Source: JAYTQQ01 sp043784965
Lineage (GTDB): Bacteria > Bdellovibrionota > Bdellovibrionia > Bdellovibrionales > JAMPXM01
Direction: 5' to 3'
Assembly: GCA_043784965.1 (NCBI GenBank)
Contig: JAYVXS010000069.1
Location: forward strand, 1 to 21,181
Length of the DNA: 21,181 nt
Part shown: positions 1 to 7,191 of the stretch, one piece after another
Position numbering within the stretch: position 1 is the first letter of the stretch
Layout of the letters: each line of letters opens with the position of its first letter
The notes under the pieces: model-generated
The model's database searches: none
What the model saw: the letters and a program-made list of their open reading frames with translations, nothing else
Told to the model about the DNA's origin: nothing
Translations under genes and position numbers: made by a program

Positions 1-905
1 AGATAATAGAAAAAACCAGTTCCAAAAATGTGCCGTGCGATCTGTGAAACCACTGTTTCATTCCCGTTTGGCATGACATGAATCAAATGACCTAAGACCG
101 TAATTCCGACAAACATTATAGCCAAAATGGTGACCATCCATTTTAACGTGCCAATAGCATTTTCACTCTCAGGCTTACGAAATGCAGGGACGCCGTTCGA
201 CACAGCTTCGACTCCCGTGAGTGCCGTACATCCAGAGGAAAATGCCTTTAGAATCATGAATATCCCGATTGCGGGATATTGAAAGGTCAAAGCTTCAGAT
301 ATTGGTTTCGGAGAAAGAGTGCCGTTAATTGCCTGGTAAGCTCCAACCAAAATCATAGTAAAAATCGAAAATACAAATACGTAGGTGGGGACAGCAAAAA
401 TTTTACCGGACTCCTTTAACCCTCTCAAATTGCCGAGAACGATTAGCCAAATCGATAACAAACACAATACAACTTTATATTGATGAAGAGATGGAATGGC
501 TGAGGTGATTGCTAAAATTCCTGCAGATACAGACACTGAAACTGTTAATAAATAATCTAAAAGTAACGCCCCGCCAGCGATAAGTCCCGGAGTTTCTCCA
601 AGGTTTGCTTTTGCGACAATATATGCCCCGCCACCATTGGGATACTCATGAATCGTCTGACGATAAGAAATCAACAAAATCAAAAGCAATACACAAATCG
701 CAAGAGCAATCGGCAGAGACCAATCAAGTGCCAAGGTGCCAATCACCGCAAGTTCAAACAAAATCGCCTCTGTCGCATAAGCAACTGAAGATAAGGCGTC
801 ACTTGAAAATACCGCGAGAGCCTGAATCTTACCGAGACGCTCATGGCCCATTTCATTTACTGATAAAGGGCGACCTAAGAAAAAATTCTTTATTGGACTT
901 GGCAT
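1..905 (-). CDS. KimA-like APC-superfamily potassium symporter, N-terminal part
   Basis: About 300 residues from the ATG at 905 are present; the gene runs off the window start, so the C-terminus is missing. I translated this frame by hand. It starts MPSPIKNFFLGRPLSVNE and contains LSSDALSSVAYATE, SYRQTIHEYPNGGGAYIV and KAFSSGCTALTGVEA, which closely follow Bacillus KimA (YdaO), a high-affinity K+/H+ symporter of the inner membrane. Several hydrophobic membrane helices are evident. In Firmicutes KimA is controlled by c-di-AMP, through the protein and through a riboswitch; I see no riboswitch-like leader here. No good Shine-Dalgarno precedes 905. The start is chosen because the family's conserved N-terminus begins there; an in-frame TTG at 941 would add 12 residues. 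The family is clear. The substrate could also be an amino acid, since APC permeases vary. Confidence 0.88.
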   Translation of the reverse strand, partial: MPSPIKNFFLGRPLSVNEMGHERLGKIQALAVFSSDALSSVAYATEAILFELAVIGTLALDWSLPIALAICVLLLILLISYRQTIHEYPNGGGAYIVAKANLGETPGLIAGGALLLDYLLTVSVSVSAGILAITSAIPSLHQYKVVLCLLSIWLIVLGNLRGLKESGKIFAVPTYVFVFSIFTMILVGAYQAINGTLSPKPISEALTFQYPAIGIFMILKAFSSGCTALTGVEAVSNGVPAFRKPESENAIGTLKWMVTILAIMFVGITVLGHLIHVMPNGNETVVSQIARHIFGTGFFYY

Positions 906-965
906 AGTGTGCAGTAGAGCATATTTTAGCTGCGTCCTCAAAGTCTGAATTTCATGGTGTCACAT

Positions 966-979
966 AATAAGTGCTTATT
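966..979. promoter_or_regulatory. small inverted repeat upstream of the KimA-like gene
   Basis: AATAAG TG CTTATT is a perfect 6+6 inverted repeat about 60 bp upstream of the transporter start. A TATTAT hexamer on the minus strand overlaps it and could be a -10, but I find no convincing -35 at proper spacing. It is a possible operator only. Confidence 0.2.
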
Positions 980-1031
980 TTAACATTACGTCCAACGGTC
1001 CACATTTATGCACTCCTCAGTGCCGCGGCCC

Positions 1032-1586
1032 CTAACTAAAAAAATAAGCTTGAGTCAAAAAGAATATACCCGTTGCGCCAAAGGCGAGGCTCAAAATTAA
1101 GAACTGACGCTTGCGCGCCAAAACGGCAATTGCCGTTACCGCTATTGCTATCTGAAAGAACGTAACGGACCTGGCCAGTATTTGATGCTTTTTAAGATGC
1201 TCTCTTGATTCCTTCTCCTTCTCATTCGCCTTTTCAGAAATTTCATGCTGTTCTTTTTTGTACTCGTTCAGTTTTTCTTCGACTGCTGGGTCGATATGTT
1301 TTCCTAAAAGACTTTGAAGTTCGCGCTTCACATCGAGGACACTCGCCTTTATACCTTTTGCCTGAAAATAGCTCCATTGATCAGAGGACTGCAATTGTTC
1401 GATCATGGCCTCATTTGCATAATGCCCAGCAAGAAGTGCTGAAATGGCAGCAAAAACGGCAAGAAATGCAGAAAGTAAGGCCCCCTGCATAATCCATGCG
1501 GGCCCGGCCCCATGACCACCTCCGCCTTCTGCATGATGATGCATCTCTTCATGTAATCCCTCTAAAGGAACCTCAATCTCTTCCAT
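1032..1586 (-). CDS. DUF4337 membrane protein
   Basis: A 184-residue inner-membrane protein matching DUF4337. Function is not established for this family. A His- and Gly-rich soluble N-terminus (residues 11-28) precedes a first membrane helix at about 32-54. Then comes the family-typical stretch SSDQWSYFQAKGIK (67-80), a charged, Glu/Lys-rich probable coiled coil (about 85-135), and two further helices (about 138-156 and 160-182). Length fits the family. A GGTGAGG Shine-Dalgarno sits 4 nt before the ATG, and a good minus-strand promoter lies upstream (1630-1658). It is divergent from the TetR-family gene, which is therefore a candidate regulator. The His-rich N-terminus could bind metal, but that is a guess. 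Confidence 0.85.
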   Translation of the reverse strand: MEEIEVPLEGLHEEMHHHAEGGGGHGAGPAWIMQGALLSAFLAVFAAISALLAGHYANEAMIEQLQSSDQWSYFQAKGIKASVLDVKRELQSLLGKHIDPAVEEKLNEYKKEQHEISEKANEKEKESREHLKKHQILARSVTFFQIAIAVTAIAVLARKRQFLILSLAFGATGIFFLTQAYFFS

Positions 1587-1617
1587 GTGACCTCACCTGT
1601 TATATTGTAAAATTTTT

Positions 1618-1678
1618 TCTATTTTCAACATTAGACAGCTATAATTACCAAGCATCAACGATTTTATTTGAAAATAGA
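1618..1678. repeat. 11-bp perfect inverted repeat spanning the divergent intergenic region
   Basis: TCTATTTTCAA (1618-1628) is exactly the reverse complement of TTGAAAATAGA (1668-1678), with 39 bp between. The arms flank the DUF4337 promoter and the right arm contains the candidate tetR -35. This could be a pair of regulator half-sites, though AT-rich matches of this length can also be accidental. Confidence 0.35.
1630..1658 (-). promoter_or_regulatory. candidate sigma70 promoter for the DUF4337 gene
   Basis: On the minus strand, TTGATG (1653-1658) is followed after exactly 17 nt by TCTAAT (1630-1635). This matches 4/6 and 5/6 of the consensus and is correctly placed for the gene starting at 1586. 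Confidence 0.45.
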
Positions 1679-1694
1679 GTAGCGCTACTTTAAT
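1668..1694 (+). promoter_or_regulatory. candidate tetR promoter with an operator palindrome between -35 and -10
   Basis: TTGAAA (1668-1673), 15 nt, then TTTAAT (1689-1694) gives a plausible but short-spaced promoter. The perfect 12-bp palindrome AGTAGCGCTACT (1678-1689) lies in the spacer, as expected for an autorepressing TetR-family operator. The palindrome is seen directly; its role is inferred. Confidence 0.4.
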
Positions 1695-1736
1695 TTCAGG
1701 ACGAAATGAATTCGATCACTTCAGAGGAAAGTATTT

Positions 1737-2360
1737 ATGAGGATGGCTAAGAATCGTCAAAGAATTTTGGATGTGAGTATCGAGCTTTTCAACCAGTCTG
1801 GTGTGGTTGCCGTTACCACAAATCACATCGCGCAGGCCCTTGAAATTAGTCCTGGCAATCTCTACTTTCATTTTCGCAATAAAGAAGAGATCATTTGCGA
1901 GCTATTCGATTTGATGTGCGAAGCAACCTACCAAGTATGGCGCCACTCAAGTGAGCTAGGTGATTTGCCGCCGCCGCTCGAGCTAGTAGAGCGCTCGTTT
2001 GAAGTCATTTGGCAATATCGATTTTTTCATCGCGAAAGCTATCACCTAAGGAAGAAAGATCCGATATTGGCAAAAAAATGGCGCACTTATGTTTTAAAAA
2101 CGATGCGCTTGCTATTCGCTAATTATAAGCAATGGGTAAAGATGGGCGTGATGCGTCCAGTGAAGGATCCAAAAGAGATGCAGATGATTTCAGATTTGGT
2201 ACTGATTACCTCAATCTCTCTTTTTCAGTTTTTTGAAAGCCCTGAACAACCCGCTTCAAAAAAACATTTAAAGCAAGGCGCACAACATATTGCGCGTCTT
2301 CTTCGTCCTTATCATTCTGAAAGCAAGCAGGCCTCTCTTCAGAAGTATATGCTGAAGTAA
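1737..2360 (+). CDS. TetR/AcrR-family transcriptional regulator
   Basis: A 207-residue cytoplasmic DNA-binding repressor. The N-terminus has the TetR helix-turn-helix: RILDVSIELFNQSG, then VTTNHIAQALEISPGNLYFHF (about residues 27-47) and KEEII. The remaining helical region (about 60-190) would bind ligand and dimerise; its ligand cannot be told from sequence. AGAGGAAAG lies 5 nt before the ATG at 1737; another ATG at 1743 is possible. The gene diverges from the DUF4337 gene and the region between carries a 12-bp palindrome at 1678-1689, so local autoregulation and control of DUF4337 (perhaps also the KimA-like gene) is likely. The stop is followed within 5 nt by the palindromic repeat element. 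Confidence 0.92.
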   Translation: MRMAKNRQRILDVSIELFNQSGVVAVTTNHIAQALEISPGNLYFHFRNKEEIICELFDLMCEATYQVWRHSSELGDLPPPLELVERSFEVIWQYRFFHRESYHLRKKDPILAKKWRTYVLKTMRLLFANYKQWVKMGVMRPVKDPKEMQMISDLVLITSISLFQFFESPEQPASKKHLKQGAQHIARLLRPYHSESKQASLQKYMLK

Positions 2361-2364
2361 AAAA

Positions 2365-2586
2365 CTAGCCCGGATATTTCATCAGATTTCTGTTGCAATC
2401 GCCGCTTCGCTAGTCTGGGCGCTTCGCTCCTGGCGTTTTCGAGATCTTTTCATTGCGACAACCTGCTTTGAGGTTGCCTCACTCAAAGTGCCTCACTCAA
2501 AGTGCCTCACTCAAAGGTCTCTCAAGCGCCGGGCCAGTCTGCGAATCAACGATTTCGCCACGATACTGATGAAATATCCGGGCTAG
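2365..2586. repeat. dispersed palindromic repeat element, complete copy with 21-bp perfect terminal inverted repeats
   Basis: The ends 2365-2385 and 2566-2586 are perfect reverse complements over 21 bp (core CCCGGATATTTCATCAG). Homology between the arms continues imperfectly for about 65 bp inward: the right arm reversed shares aatcg, ttcgc, gactgg and cgctt blocks in the same order. The whole can therefore fold as a long hairpin. The middle carries three tandem 14-bp units. It fills the gap between convergent tetR and hldA, and its right end contains the hldA TAG stop (2583-2585). A near-identical copy starts at 21089 and a degenerate piece lies at 11012-11065. No open reading frame of note is inside, so this resembles a MITE or a large REP/BIME-type element and probably also acts as a two-way terminator. 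Confidence 0.85.
2475..2516. repeat. three perfect 14-bp tandem repeats
   Basis: TGCCTCACTCAAAG occurs three times back to back (2475-2488, 2489-2502, 2503-2516) in the middle of the palindromic element. Just before it, CTTTGAG (2466-2472) can pair with CTCAAAG of any unit, giving alternative small hairpins. Confidence 0.9.
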
Positions 2587-3593
2587 AATCCCTGCACAAG
2601 GCTTAAAACCTCATCGCGGGTACACGGCACACAACCAATTTTAGCCACGACTACTCCTGCAGCTAAGTTTGCGAAAGCACAGGCATTTTCAAGGCTAAAG
2701 CCAGCACCCCAAGACAAAGCAATTGCCGCGATTACAGTGTCTCCAGCTCCCGTGACATCAGCTACTTGCTTCGCAAATGTGGGCATCTCAGTCATCAACT
2801 CATCTTGAAACAAGCTCATGCCCTCTTTACCACGGGTGATCACCAATTCGCGGCAATCGATCGATTTCATCAATTGTCGACCAATCTTATATATTTCATC
2901 TTTATCTGGACGAAGGCTATCGACCATAAAATGTGAAAGGGCAACTGACTCGTCATAGTTTGGAGTTATCAAATCTACCCCAGAATAGTAATCAATCGGT
3001 GTCAGACGATTTGGATCGGCCAAAACCTTTTTGTTTTTTTTATGGGCCAATATTACGACTTTTGAAATCAAACCCTTAGATAAAACACCTTTTGCATAAT
3101 CTTGAACAATGACAGCAACACAAGACTCAATATGCTCCTCTAATTTTTTAAGCAGCAAAACTTCAGTTTCTTGGTTTAGAAATTGTTTTCGTTCATAATC
3201 GACCCGCACAATGTGGTGATTCTGAACCATTATACGTGTTTTTCGGGTTGTGGGTCGATCCATGCTTGTGATCAGTCCATCGGTCGAGACATTTGCTTTT
3301 TTTAAAAGCTTTCTCAAGTCTTCGGACGCAGCGTCGCTGCCAACAATACTCAAAAGGTAAGGTACCCCTCCAAGGCTAGAAACATTCTGCGCGACATTTG
3401 CGGCAAGGCCTAAGCGATACTCTTGAGTTTCGACTTCAACTACTGGAACTGGAGCCTCAGGACTTATGCGCCGAACTGATCCGAAGACATATTCATCAAG
3501 TCCAACGTCGCCAATAATAATGACTTTTTTCTGATCAAGTTTACCAATGTTCTGACGTACGTAGCTCGCATAATCTTTAAAACTATTACTCAT
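2583..3593 (-). CDS. hldA: D-glycero-beta-D-manno-heptose-7-phosphate kinase
   Basis: A 336-residue PfkB-family sugar kinase. It phosphorylates heptose 7-phosphate at C1 on the way to ADP-heptose for the LPS inner core, in the cytoplasm. The N-terminal signature GDVGLDEYVFG then RRISPEAPVPV (residues 28-51) is typical of HldA/HldE. The C-terminal PfkB signature DVTGAGDT (279-286) holds the catalytic Asp285. The length covers the kinase only; the nucleotidyltransferase half of bifunctional HldE is absent, so a separate HldC should exist elsewhere. Its ATG overlaps the stop of the upstream coiled-coil gene by 4 nt (ATGA), implying translational coupling. The stop codon TAG lies inside the right end of the palindromic element. 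Confidence 0.9.
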   Translation of the reverse strand: MSNSFKDYASYVRQNIGKLDQKKVIIIGDVGLDEYVFGSVRRISPEAPVPVVEVETQEYRLGLAANVAQNVSSLGGVPYLLSIVGSDAASEDLRKLLKKANVSTDGLITSMDRPTTRKTRIMVQNHHIVRVDYERKQFLNQETEVLLLKKLEEHIESCVAVIVQDYAKGVLSKGLISKVVILAHKKNKKVLADPNRLTPIDYYSGVDLITPNYDESVALSHFMVDSLRPDKDEIYKIGRQLMKSIDCRELVITRGKEGMSLFQDELMTEMPTFAKQVADVTGAGDTVIAAIALSWGAGFSLENACAFANLAAGVVVAKIGCVPCTRDEVLSLVQGF

Positions 3594-4309
3594 TCCAAAC
3601 CTTTTTGAATCTTTTTAGAACTGGGAGTTTCAAGTTCTTGAGTCAATTCTTTATACTTGGCCTGTTTAGATTGCAAGTCTTGCGAAAGTTTCGCGATTTC
3701 AAGCTGCATATTCTCATTTTGACTACTCAGCTCAAACAATTTTTTCTCTTGCTGAACGCTTCTCTCAGATAACTGCTTAAGGTTTAGTGACTCTGCCATA
3801 AGCGGCCTCAAACTGATGATGCGCTTTTTATAGAGTTCAATTTCTCGTTGCAAAGCACCTTCGGCCTGGATCAGGCCCTTCAATTGTTCATAAACCTCTT
3901 TAAATCTAGATTCTAATTGTGGCCAATTTTTGAGCTGGGCCTGCTTATAAAACTCATTGAATAGCGGCCCAGTAGGTCGATCAGCTTCTACCAGTGACTT
4001 TATTTCTTGCTCAATCTTGAGCTCAACTCCCGCCGCATGAAGTTGAGTCTCGAGCTCAGCTGGCAAACTCACGTGCGATATTAAAATGAGACGTTCGCCG
4101 CGCTTACCTAGAACTTTCTGAAGTGCCACCAGTTGTAAAAATATTTCTTCTAAGGCACTTAAATTTTGCGCAATATCTATTTCAAATTTGATGACGCGAC
4201 GTTTTAAGGCGTTTTCAACGGCCTGCATAAATGAAGGCTTCACGTCGTTCGGTCCGTCAAGAGTCATGAAAATAGAATCATTATTTTTTAGTTGAACTTT
4301 AAATCCCAA
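3590..4309 (-). CDS. hypothetical protein with a STAS-like N-terminus and C-terminal coiled coil
   Basis: I do not recognise a named family. From the TTG at 4309 the protein is about 239 residues. The first about 95 show an alternating strand/helix pattern (FEIDIAQNLSALEEIFLQLVALQKVLGKRG and then ERLILIS) reminiscent of STAS or anti-sigma-antagonist domains. The second half (about 125-235) is Glu/Lys/Gln/Leu-rich and strongly predicted by eye to be coiled coil. There is no signal peptide or membrane segment. The start is set by GAAGAGG ending 6 nt before this TTG; an in-frame TTG at 4324 has no Shine-Dalgarno. It overlaps hldA by 4 nt, so the two form an operon, possibly linking LPS heptose supply to a signalling or scaffolding protein. 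The STAS resemblance is weak. Confidence 0.75.
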   Translation of the reverse strand: MGFKVQLKNNDSIFMTLDGPNDVKPSFMQAVENALKRRVIKFEIDIAQNLSALEEIFLQLVALQKVLGKRGERLILISHVSLPAELETQLHAAGVELKIEQEIKSLVEADRPTGPLFNEFYKQAQLKNWPQLESRFKEVYEQLKGLIQAEGALQREIELYKKRIISLRPLMAESLNLKQLSERSVQQEKKLFELSSQNENMQLEIAKLSQDLQSKQAKYKELTQELETPSSKKIQKGLE

Positions 4310-4343
4310 GCAATGCCTCTTCAAATTTGATCATCAGCATTCA

Positions 4344-4373
4344 ATGATAGTTCATTTTGATTTCAACTTGCAA
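4344..4373 (-). promoter_or_regulatory. candidate promoter for the coiled-coil gene and hldA
   Basis: On the minus strand TTGCAA (4368-4373), an 18-nt spacer, then TATCAT (4344-4349). The -35 hexamer is its own reverse complement and is shared with the divergent gdhA promoter. Confidence 0.35.
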
Positions 4374-4396
4374 AGCAAAATACAAAGCTGTGTAAT
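4368..4396 (+). promoter_or_regulatory. candidate sigma70 promoter for gdhA
   Basis: TTGCAA (4368-4373), exactly 17 nt, then TGTAAT (4391-4396), 4/6 and 5/6 of the consensus. Transcription would start near 4403, leaving about 70 nt of leader before the gdhA ATG. Confidence 0.45.
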
Positions 4397-4472
4397 GGCC
4401 CAGAGCAAAATGTATTATTTTATAAATTAAGGACGCTGTATGGTCGACAGAGTCTACTTAAAGGAATAGGGC

Positions 4473-5729
4473 ATGGAATATACCGATAATGTACTCTTCG
4501 TAAATACTATCAAGGGACTTGAAACCGCTGCCAACGTCATCAACTGTGATCCAAATGTCCTTGAGAGAATTAAGCGCCCTCGCAAGTCGATCATTGTTAG
4601 TATTCCGGTTCGGATGGACGACTATAAAGTAAAAGTTTTTACGGGTTATCGTGTCCAGCACAGCTCGACTCTAGGCCCTTTCAAGGGCGGCATTCGCTAT
4701 CATGAAGGTGTCGACATAGGGGAAGTTGCGGCACTTGCTACATTGATGACTTTTAAGTGTTCCCTCTTAACTCTTCCTCTTGGTGGAGCCAAGGGCGGCG
4801 TCAAGGTGGATCCAACACTATTGTCACGTACTGAGAAGCAGAATCTCACACGTCGCTTCACAAGTGAGCTCGGCAATGCAATCGGGCCCAATATTGATAT
4901 TCCCGCTCCTGATATGGGGACCGACGCACAAACTATGGCATGGATGATGGATACTTACTCACAAGAGGTCGGCTATGCACAACCTGGCGTAGTCACTGGC
5001 AAACCTATTGAAATCGGTGGCTCTTTTGGCCGAACTGGCGCAACCGGCTTAGGTGTTGTGTTTTCAGCCGAAAAGGCTTGCGATAAATTGAATATGAAAT
5101 TCGCGAACTCTACTATTGTTGTTCAAGGATTTGGAAACGTCGGAATGCATGCCGCCATGTACGCTCATGAGCGGGGCTGCAAAGTTCTCGCGGTAAATGA
5201 TGTCCACTCGGGAATTTATTCTCCAAAAGGTTTGGATATTCCTGATGTGATCAAGTATATGACCGAAAATAAATCACTTCGAGGATATCCGAAAGCTGAG
5301 GCCGTTACCAGTGAACAACTGCTCGCCATTGAGTGCGATATTTTAGCCCCTTGTGCTTTGGATGGAGCAATAACGGCGAGCAATGCCGGTAAAATAAAAA
5401 CAAAAATAATTGTTGAAGGCGCCAATGGTCCCTGCACGATGGAAGCCTCAAAAATGTTGACTGATAGAGGTATCTTGATTGTACCTGACATTTTAGCCAA
5501 CGGCGGTGGGGTAATCGTAAGTTACTTTGAATGGGTTCAAGGACTTCAGTGGTTTTTCTGGAATGAAGATGAAGTAAATATTAAAATGAAACAAATTATT
5601 ACCACGGCCTTTGATAAGGTTTGGGAGCTTAAAACAGAGAAGAAAATTGATATGCGAACCGCTGCAATGGCGCAAGCCATTCGCCGCCTTGAAAAGGCTA
5701 TGCTACTTCGAGGACTCTATCCTAGATAG
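4473..5729 (+). CDS. gdhA: glutamate dehydrogenase (Glu/Leu/Phe/Val dehydrogenase family)
   Basis: A 418-residue cytoplasmic enzyme for reversible oxidative deamination of glutamate to 2-oxoglutarate and ammonia. The N-terminal substrate domain holds GPFKGGIRYH (Lys71), MTFKCSLLTLPLGGAKGG (Lys95, catalytic Lys107) and DIPAPDMGTD (catalytic Asp147). The Rossmann domain has GFGNVG (219-224). An Asp follows the second strand (VLAVND), which favours NAD over NADP, but specificity is uncertain. Length is that of hexameric class I enzymes. AAGGA sits 7 nt before the ATG. It leads a plus-strand run; pyrD follows after 6 nt, so co-transcription is likely although the functions differ. Leucine/valine dehydrogenases share these motifs, but length and the GPFKGGIR context favour glutamate. 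Confidence 0.93.
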   Translation: MEYTDNVLFVNTIKGLETAANVINCDPNVLERIKRPRKSIIVSIPVRMDDYKVKVFTGYRVQHSSTLGPFKGGIRYHEGVDIGEVAALATLMTFKCSLLTLPLGGAKGGVKVDPTLLSRTEKQNLTRRFTSELGNAIGPNIDIPAPDMGTDAQTMAWMMDTYSQEVGYAQPGVVTGKPIEIGGSFGRTGATGLGVVFSAEKACDKLNMKFANSTIVVQGFGNVGMHAAMYAHERGCKVLAVNDVHSGIYSPKGLDIPDVIKYMTENKSLRGYPKAEAVTSEQLLAIECDILAPCALDGAITASNAGKIKTKIIVEGANGPCTMEASKMLTDRGILIVPDILANGGGVIVSYFEWVQGLQWFFWNEDEVNIKMKQIITTAFDKVWELKTEKKIDMRTAAMAQAIRRLEKAMLLRGLYPR

Positions 5730-5735
5730 GCGAAT

Positions 5736-6755
5736 TTGAGTATATTCTCAGGGGCCCGGCTCAGACCCTGGCTTTGGCTATCACCGAAAATGGCTCACGA
5801 TTTAGGGCCTATTGGCCTTAGAGTTTGGGCCAATTTTTTAACTGAAGAAAATATGTCATGGCGACCGCTTAACTGGCGAGGCCTACACTTTAGAAATCCA
5901 CTCGGGATTGCTGGAGGAGTTGATAAAACTGGATCAGCATTAACCGCCTGGTATAAGTTTGGCTGTGGTTTTTTAGAACTCGGAACGGTCACTCCACTTG
6001 CGCAACTTCCTAATCCCGGCCTCATTCTAGATCGCGACATCAAAGCTCAAGCTCTTTGGAATAAAATGGGCTTTCCGGGTCCTGGTGCAGATCAAATTGC
6101 GCTAAAACTAAGATCCTTAGGGGCTTTTGTTTCCCGTCCCCTCTTCATAAACATTGGTAAAAACCGGCAGACAGCAAATGAAAATGCTGCCAGTGACTAT
6201 ATTGCCTGTTTTGAAAAATTAAAGGATTTTGCCGATGCCTTTGTGGTGAATATCTCGAGTCCAAATACTTCAGGCCTGAGAAGTCTAGGTGAACAAAGCT
6301 TTCTTAAAAACTTGCTAGATGAAATTGCACAAGCTCAACAACTTGCCAAAACAAAAATCCCGATCTTACTGAAACTTAGTCCAGATATGGATGAAACTGA
6401 AACCTACGATTTACTTGAGCGCTCAGCTGAAGCGCAAGTCGACGGCTGGATCCTAACCAATACGACCTTGACTCGTGAGCCACATTTAAAATTTCAAAAA
6501 GATGGCGGTGTTTCTGGCTCACCTTTGGCTTCGCTTTCTAAAGTAAAGTTGCAGCAGGCAGTCAAATTTTTAGGAAACGCAAAGCAGGATCGCTTACTCA
6601 TCTCCGTCGGAGGTATTATGAGCTCAAGTGATGTCCAGGAGCGCCTTGATCTTGGGGCCGATCTTGTACAAGTTTACTCGACTCTTATCTTTCGTGGTCC
6701 ACTATTTTTTAGAGAAGTCGCAAAATACTTTGATAAAGCTTCACCTAAGAACTAA
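5736..6755 (+). CDS. pyrD: dihydroorotate dehydrogenase (quinone), class 2
   Basis: A 339-residue FMN flavoenzyme of pyrimidine synthesis, bound to the inner membrane, oxidising dihydroorotate to orotate with quinone. It has the class 2 N-terminal helical extension (RPWLWLSPKMAHDLG) that docks to the membrane. The conserved GIAGGVDKTG, GTVTPLAQLPNPG and NISSPNTSGLRSLG follow; the latter holds the catalytic Ser of class 2. KLSPD, TNTTLTR, SVGGIMSSSD and the C-terminal LVQVYSTLIFRGP complete the FMN site. The start is a TTG at 5736, with AGG 5 nt upstream overlapping the gdhA stop region; no in-frame ATG lies before the conserved N-terminus. The Nudix gene starts 2 nt after its stop. Confidence 0.93.
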   Translation: MSIFSGARLRPWLWLSPKMAHDLGPIGLRVWANFLTEENMSWRPLNWRGLHFRNPLGIAGGVDKTGSALTAWYKFGCGFLELGTVTPLAQLPNPGLILDRDIKAQALWNKMGFPGPGADQIALKLRSLGAFVSRPLFINIGKNRQTANENAASDYIACFEKLKDFADAFVVNISSPNTSGLRSLGEQSFLKNLLDEIAQAQQLAKTKIPILLKLSPDMDETETYDLLERSAEAQVDGWILTNTTLTREPHLKFQKDGGVSGSPLASLSKVKLQQAVKFLGNAKQDRLLISVGGIMSSSDVQERLDLGADLVQVYSTLIFRGPLFFREVAKYFDKASPKN

Positions 6756-6757
6756 CC

Positions 6758-7177
6758 TTGATTGCTATGGCATTGAAACGTCCAGTTTGGATTCCCGTGG
6801 TAACGGGACTTATTCGAAAAGGTGACAAGGTTCTTGTTGGACAACGTCCTGTGGGGCACTCGCTTGCCGGACAGTGGGAGTTCCCGGGCGGAAAAATTGA
6901 AAAAGGCGAAACTCCAGAGCAAGCCCTGGCGCGAGAACTAAATGAAGAGCTCGCAATTGATGCTGAGATTGGCACATTAAAAATCGCCAGCACTCATTCT
7001 TACGGCGACACCGGAATTATTATTTTATTTTATGAGGTTTTATTTTGGAAGGGTGAACCAAAGACAGTTCATCATATGGAACTAAAATGGATCTATCCCA
7101 GAGAGCTTTCTACTTTAAAGATCCCTGACGCAAATGTAAAAATTCTTGATCGCTTGACCGTCGCACTGACCTCTTAG
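6758..7177 (+). CDS. mutT: MutT-like Nudix hydrolase (8-oxo-dGTP diphosphatase)
   Basis: A 139-residue cytoplasmic protein that probably removes oxidised nucleotides such as 8-oxo-dGTP. A complete Nudix box runs from Gly45 to Ile67: GGKIEKGE, then RELNEEL (G-x5-E-x7-REL-x-EE), with Ala in place of the usual Gly near the end. The preceding GLIRKGDKVLVGQRP and LAGQWEFPGG, and the short length, are typical of MutT rather than larger Nudix enzymes. It begins 2 nt after pyrD, at TTG 6758 or ATG 6767; neither has a clear Shine-Dalgarno, which suggests re-initiation coupled to pyrD translation. The exact substrate is inferred from family resemblance only. Confidence 0.88.
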   Translation: MIAMALKRPVWIPVVTGLIRKGDKVLVGQRPVGHSLAGQWEFPGGKIEKGETPEQALARELNEELAIDAEIGTLKIASTHSYGDTGIIILFYEVLFWKGEPKTVHHMELKWIYPRELSTLKIPDANVKILDRLTVALTS

Positions 7178-7191
7178 AACGAGGGAGCGGT

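Noticed and set aside
605..907. Plus-strand open frame of 100 codons at the window start
   Set aside because: It is antisense to the KimA-like gene, whose own frame shows strong family motifs; the peptide has no recognisable features.
4397..4413. sigma54-like TGGCCC near gdhA
   Set aside because: No TGC element at the required spacing; only part of the motif matches.
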